NCBI GenBank assembly: GCA_002685455.1
Contig: NYXF01000084.1
Coordinates: 1 to 16,309, forward strand
Source: Porticoccus sp.
GTDB taxonomy: Bacteria; Pseudomonadota; Gammaproteobacteria; Pseudomonadales; Porticoccaceae
Length of the DNA: 16,309 nt
Direction: 5' to 3'
A model generated the notes under the pieces. It was not told the DNA's origin, did no database searches, and saw only the letters and a program-made list of their open reading frames with translations. The translations under genes and the position numbers were made by a program. Below are positions 14,101 through 16,309 of this stretch, one piece after another. Numbering within the stretch: position 1 is the stretch's first letter; each line of letters begins with the position of its first letter.

Positions 14101-14568
14101 ATGAAAGTGGCAAAATTAATTCTTTTATTTGCACTAAGTTCAGTTTTGGCTTCATGTGCAATGATTAGTAATGAACATCAAAAGCCTAATATAACGCTTA
14201 CCCATCTAGAAACGTTAGAGCGGAAAGGTTTGAATCAAGTCATCATCGTTCGTTTTAAGATCGAGAATCCGACCAATGAAGACATGCATATATCAAAGTT
14301 TTCTTACCGATTAGACCTTGAGAATATTGAGCAAATAACTGGAATAGTATATGGATTAAAAGCAGTCCCCGCCCTGGGGAAAACCCAAGTTGAATTTAAG
14401 GTTACTATGAATATTTTTTCAGCTTTTAGGGTTCTAGAGTCAGCAATAAAAAATAAAGATGGCATTATCAAGTATGGACTAGTCACCAAAGTTAGTTCTG
14501 TATGGTGGAAACTCCCCTTTGTTATAGAAAAATCTGGACAAATCAACTTAACTGATAAGTTTTTATAA
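14101..14568 (+). CDS. LEA type 2 / WHy-domain lipoprotein
   Basis: A 155-residue lipoprotein. MKVAKLILLFALSSVLASC is a signal peptide with a textbook lipobox L-A-S-C, so C19 is lipidated. The mature part has one LEA_2/WHy-type beta-sandwich: ITLTHLETLERKGLNQVIIVRFKIENP, then ISKFSYRLDLENI, a GLKAVPALGKTQVEFKV strand pair and a C-terminal WWKLPFVIEKSGQINL. Bacterial members are periplasmic lipoproteins linked to desiccation or stress tolerance, with no enzymatic role shown. The frame also opens with a TTG at 14080, giving seven extra residues, but the signal peptide favours the ATG at 14101; no strong ribosome-binding site precedes either. It is divergent from hslV and 69 bp before the M15 gene. 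Confidence 0.82.
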   Translation: MKVAKLILLFALSSVLASCAMISNEHQKPNITLTHLETLERKGLNQVIIVRFKIENPTNEDMHISKFSYRLDLENIEQITGIVYGLKAVPALGKTQVEFKVTMNIFSAFRVLESAIKNKDGIIKYGLVTKVSSVWWKLPFVIEKSGQINLTDKFL

Positions 14569-14592
14569 ATCCCTGAGTGTTAAAAATATGAC

Positions 14593-14619
14593 ATATTTAA
14601 AACTTAAGTTTTAAAATAT
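14593..14619. repeat. AT-rich palindrome between the lipoprotein and M15 peptidase genes
   Basis: TTTAAAACTTAAGTTTTAAA at 14596-14615 is a perfect 20-bp palindrome. Allowing one bulged T the symmetry extends to 14593-14619. As RNA it would be a weak stem of eight pairs with a TTAA loop and no U tail, so it is a poor terminator. As DNA it could be an operator for the M15-cysE pair that starts 19-45 bp downstream. Confidence 0.5.
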
Positions 14620-14637
14620 TATAGCTAGGCCGGTAAA

Positions 14638-15324
14638 ATGCAGATAACTAAAGACATTTTGAGTGGAAAAACGCAGTTGCATTTAGCTAACTATGACGAC
14701 AAATTTTTAATGCATGCTGAGGTCTTAAAGCCGTTCTGTATGCTAAAATATGCCGCAGAAAAACAGGGTTTTGACCTCAGGATAGCTAGTAGCTTTCGCC
14801 TATATGAACGTCAGCTTACAATTTGGAATGAAAAAGCCTCAGGAAAAAGAGAAGTATTAGATTCTCTTGGGCAACCCCTAGACTCAAATAAACTATCGAA
14901 AATACAAAAGGTTTTTGCAATTTTGCGTTGGTCTGCACTGCCCGGTTGCTCCAGACATCATTGGGGCACTGATATCGATGTATGGGATGCAGCCGCAGTT
15001 CCTGAATCATATCAACCTCGGCTAATGCCTGCAGAATATAATTCAGGTGGACCTTTTTATGAGTTATCGAAATGGTTGAGAAATGAATCAATAAATTTTG
15101 ATTTCAGTGTACCGTATTCTGTTGATAACGGAGGTGTTGCCATAGAACCTTGGCACATAAGTTATACTCCACTAGCAAAAAGATTTGAAAATGCATTAAA
15201 TATTTCATATATCAATACGATCATTAATACAGATAAGTTAATTTTTAGCGATATTGTGTCCACTAACCTTGATGAAATATTTATAAGATTCATTAAAAAT
15301 AAAAAAATGAAAAGCTTAATATGA
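14638..15324 (+). CDS. M15-family (VanY-like) metallopeptidase, probable D,D-carboxypeptidase
   Basis: A 228-residue zinc peptidase of family M15, whose members cleave D-Ala-D-Ala or related peptide bonds in peptidoglycan stems. The zinc-site motif SxHxxGxAxD is present as S105-R-H107-H-W-G-T-D-I-D114, and the catalytic E-P-W-H gives E170 and H173 in VAIEPWHISY. ASSFRLYERQLTIWNEKASG at 50-69 supplies the conserved serine/arginine substrate-binding segment. There is no signal peptide or membrane segment, so as written it would be cytoplasmic, which is unusual for wall hydrolases and may point to stem-peptide recycling. About 50 residues after the catalytic site have no recognised role. The stop overlaps the cysE start by 4 bp. 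AGG lies about 10 nt before the ATG. Confidence 0.83.
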   Translation: MQITKDILSGKTQLHLANYDDKFLMHAEVLKPFCMLKYAAEKQGFDLRIASSFRLYERQLTIWNEKASGKREVLDSLGQPLDSNKLSKIQKVFAILRWSALPGCSRHHWGTDIDVWDAAAVPESYQPRLMPAEYNSGGPFYELSKWLRNESINFDFSVPYSVDNGGVAIEPWHISYTPLAKRFENALNISYINTIINTDKLIFSDIVSTNLDEIFIRFIKNKKMKSLI

Positions 15325-16160
15325 AAAAAAATCAGCATGGATCAAAACTCACTCAGTTAGATGAATCTAAATTTTTTGAAGAGGATTCGTTATGGGCAGA
15401 TATCATTTCAGAGTGCCAGGTATGTCTGAAAGAAGAGAGGCTGTTAGAAAATTTTTTGCGAACCGCGATATTTAATCAGGATTCTTTGGAGGATGCCCTG
15501 TCTTGGATTTTGGCAGAGCATCTGAAAAGCAATACTATCAGTCATGATTCACTGCGATTAATTATAAGAGAGGTACTCTTTTCCGATAATACAGTTAGAA
15601 AGCAAGTGAGAATGGATTTAATTGCATATATCGAGAGAGACCCTGCTTGTGATAAATATCACTTACCCCTTCTTTATTTCAAGGGTTTTCACGCGCTTCA
15701 AACACATCGCGTAAGCCATATACTTTGGAAAAAAAATAGAAAAAATTTAGCGTTGTATATACAAAATAGAGCCTCAGAGGTCTTTTCTGTAGATATTCAC
15801 CCTGCTGCAAAGATTGGCGGAGGAATCATGATTGATCATGCAACTGGCCTAGTTATAGGTGAAACAACAGTGATAGATGATAATGTCTCCCTCTTACATT
15901 CTGTCACTTTGGGCGGAACAGGATTAGGAGCTGACGATAGGCATCCAAAAATTCGATCCGGCGTGATGATTGCTGCAGGTGTGAAAATACTTGGTAATAT
16001 AGAAATAGGAACCGGCGCGAAAGTTGGGGCAGGAAGCCTTGTTCTTGAGCCAGTTCCACCCCATACGACTGTTGCTGGTGTGCCATCAAAAATAGTTGGA
16101 TGTCCAGAAGAGGAAGAGCCTTCTAGAGAAATGAATCAAGCTATCATTACAAATAGCTAA
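15321..16160 (+). CDS. cysE: Serine O-acetyltransferase CysE
   Basis: CysE makes O-acetylserine from serine and acetyl-CoA, the committed step of cysteine synthesis. The 279 residues have the alpha-helical N-terminal domain (about 20-150, with AYIERDPACDKYHLPLLYFKG) and a left-handed beta-helix of hexapeptide repeats. The catalytic pair is D158 (in VDIHPAAKIG) and H173 (in MIDHATG), with the same 15-residue spacing as D143/H158 of E. coli. HSVTLGGTG, DRHPKI, GVMIAAGVKILGNIEIG and PPHTTVAGVPSKIVG follow. A tail of about 19 residues after the hexapeptide domain ends in isoleucine-threonine-asparagine-serine; in enteric CysE the C-terminal tail mediates cysteine feedback and contact with CysK, which needs a terminal isoleucine not present here. 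Start overlaps the M15 gene in ATGA. Confidence 0.96.
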   Translation: MKKNQHGSKLTQLDESKFFEEDSLWADIISECQVCLKEERLLENFLRTAIFNQDSLEDALSWILAEHLKSNTISHDSLRLIIREVLFSDNTVRKQVRMDLIAYIERDPACDKYHLPLLYFKGFHALQTHRVSHILWKKNRKNLALYIQNRASEVFSVDIHPAAKIGGGIMIDHATGLVIGETTVIDDNVSLLHSVTLGGTGLGADDRHPKIRSGVMIAAGVKILGNIEIGTGAKVGAGSLVLEPVPPHTTVAGVPSKIVGCPEEEEPSREMNQAIITNS

Positions 16161-16203
16161 TGTTTTACCAATTTTTTTTCGAGGAAAATCTTTATTAAAA
16201 ATA

Positions 16204-16309
16204 ATGAAAAATGATGAATCAAAAAAAAACTATACAGCAAAATTGCACTTTCTAGCATTTTTAAAACGAAGAATTTCACGCCCAGTTAAATATTCATATC
16301 ATGGTATTA
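16204..16309 (+). CDS. Possible start of an unknown gene (runs off the right edge)
   Basis: An ATG at 16204 opens a frame of 35 codons that stays open to the window end, reading MKNDESKKNYTAKLHFLAFL then KRRISRPVKYSYHGI. The other plus-strand frames are closed by stops in this stretch. GAGGA at 16181-16185 lies 18 nt upstream, too far for an ideal ribosome-binding site. The basic RRISRPVKYSYHG segment does not identify a family. It lies 43 bp after cysE on the same strand and may share its transcript. Confidence 0.45.
   Translation, partial: MKNDESKKNYTAKLHFLAFLKRRISRPVKYSYHGI

Noticed and set aside
1..16309. Mobile element, phage, defence system or CRISPR array
   Set aside because: No transposase, integrase, terminal inverted repeats, regularly spaced repeats or defence-family genes are seen; all regions are explained by housekeeping or transport genes and short intergenic stretches.

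Overview
The window looks like a chromosomal segment of a low-GC, probably free-living gammaproteobacterium. The gene order hslV-hslU-DUF971-(variable slot)-ubiE-ubiJ-ubiB-hisI-hisE-tatA-tatB-tatC is one I know from Pseudomonas-type gammaproteobacteria. A TonB-dependent receptor behind a thiamine riboswitch suggests an aquatic, vitamin-scavenging lifestyle. A marine lineage such as SAR86 would fit the base composition and the receptor, but the sequence alone does not prove it. I saw no tRNA or rRNA genes, insertion sequences, phage genes or CRISPR arrays.

Layout. (1) Positions 1-255, minus strand: the start of inorganic pyrophosphatase (ppa), cut by the window edge, with its promoter at about 334-362. 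(2) Positions about 413-4198, plus strand: a thiamine uptake unit made of a promoter, a TPP riboswitch, a hairpin covering the ribosome-binding site, a TonB-dependent receptor, a PnuC/PnuT-family permease and an APH/choline-kinase-fold kinase that is probably a thiamine kinase. (3) Positions 4214-9357, minus strand: a tight run ubiE-ubiJ-ubiB-hisI-hisE-tatA-tatB-tatC with one clear promoter in front of ubiE. (4) Positions 9585-10634, plus strand: an unrecognised lipoprotein. (5) Positions 10655-13843, minus strand: hslV-hslU-DUF971-glutaredoxin-GFA-family protein, behind a promoter resembling the sigma-32 heat-shock consensus. (6) Positions 14101-16160, plus strand: a LEA/WHy-domain lipoprotein, an M15-type metallopeptidase and serine acetyltransferase (cysE), the last two overlapping by 4 bp. 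A further open frame runs off the right edge.

How the genes work together. The thiamine unit covers the route from outer membrane to cytoplasm: TonB-driven import, inner-membrane permease, then trapping by phosphorylation, all under TPP feedback. The ubi genes serve ubiquinone synthesis (UbiE methyltransferase, UbiJ lipid-binding accessory factor, UbiB atypical kinase/ATPase). HisI and HisE are the second and third steps of histidine synthesis as separate proteins. TatABC is a complete twin-arginine translocase. HslVU is the heat-shock protease. The glutaredoxin and GFA genes share redox or glutathione-type chemistry and sit in the slot where Pseudomonas carries PHA genes. The most interesting parts are the thiamine unit with its expression platform, the unknown lipoprotein, and the signal-less M15 peptidase coupled to cysE.
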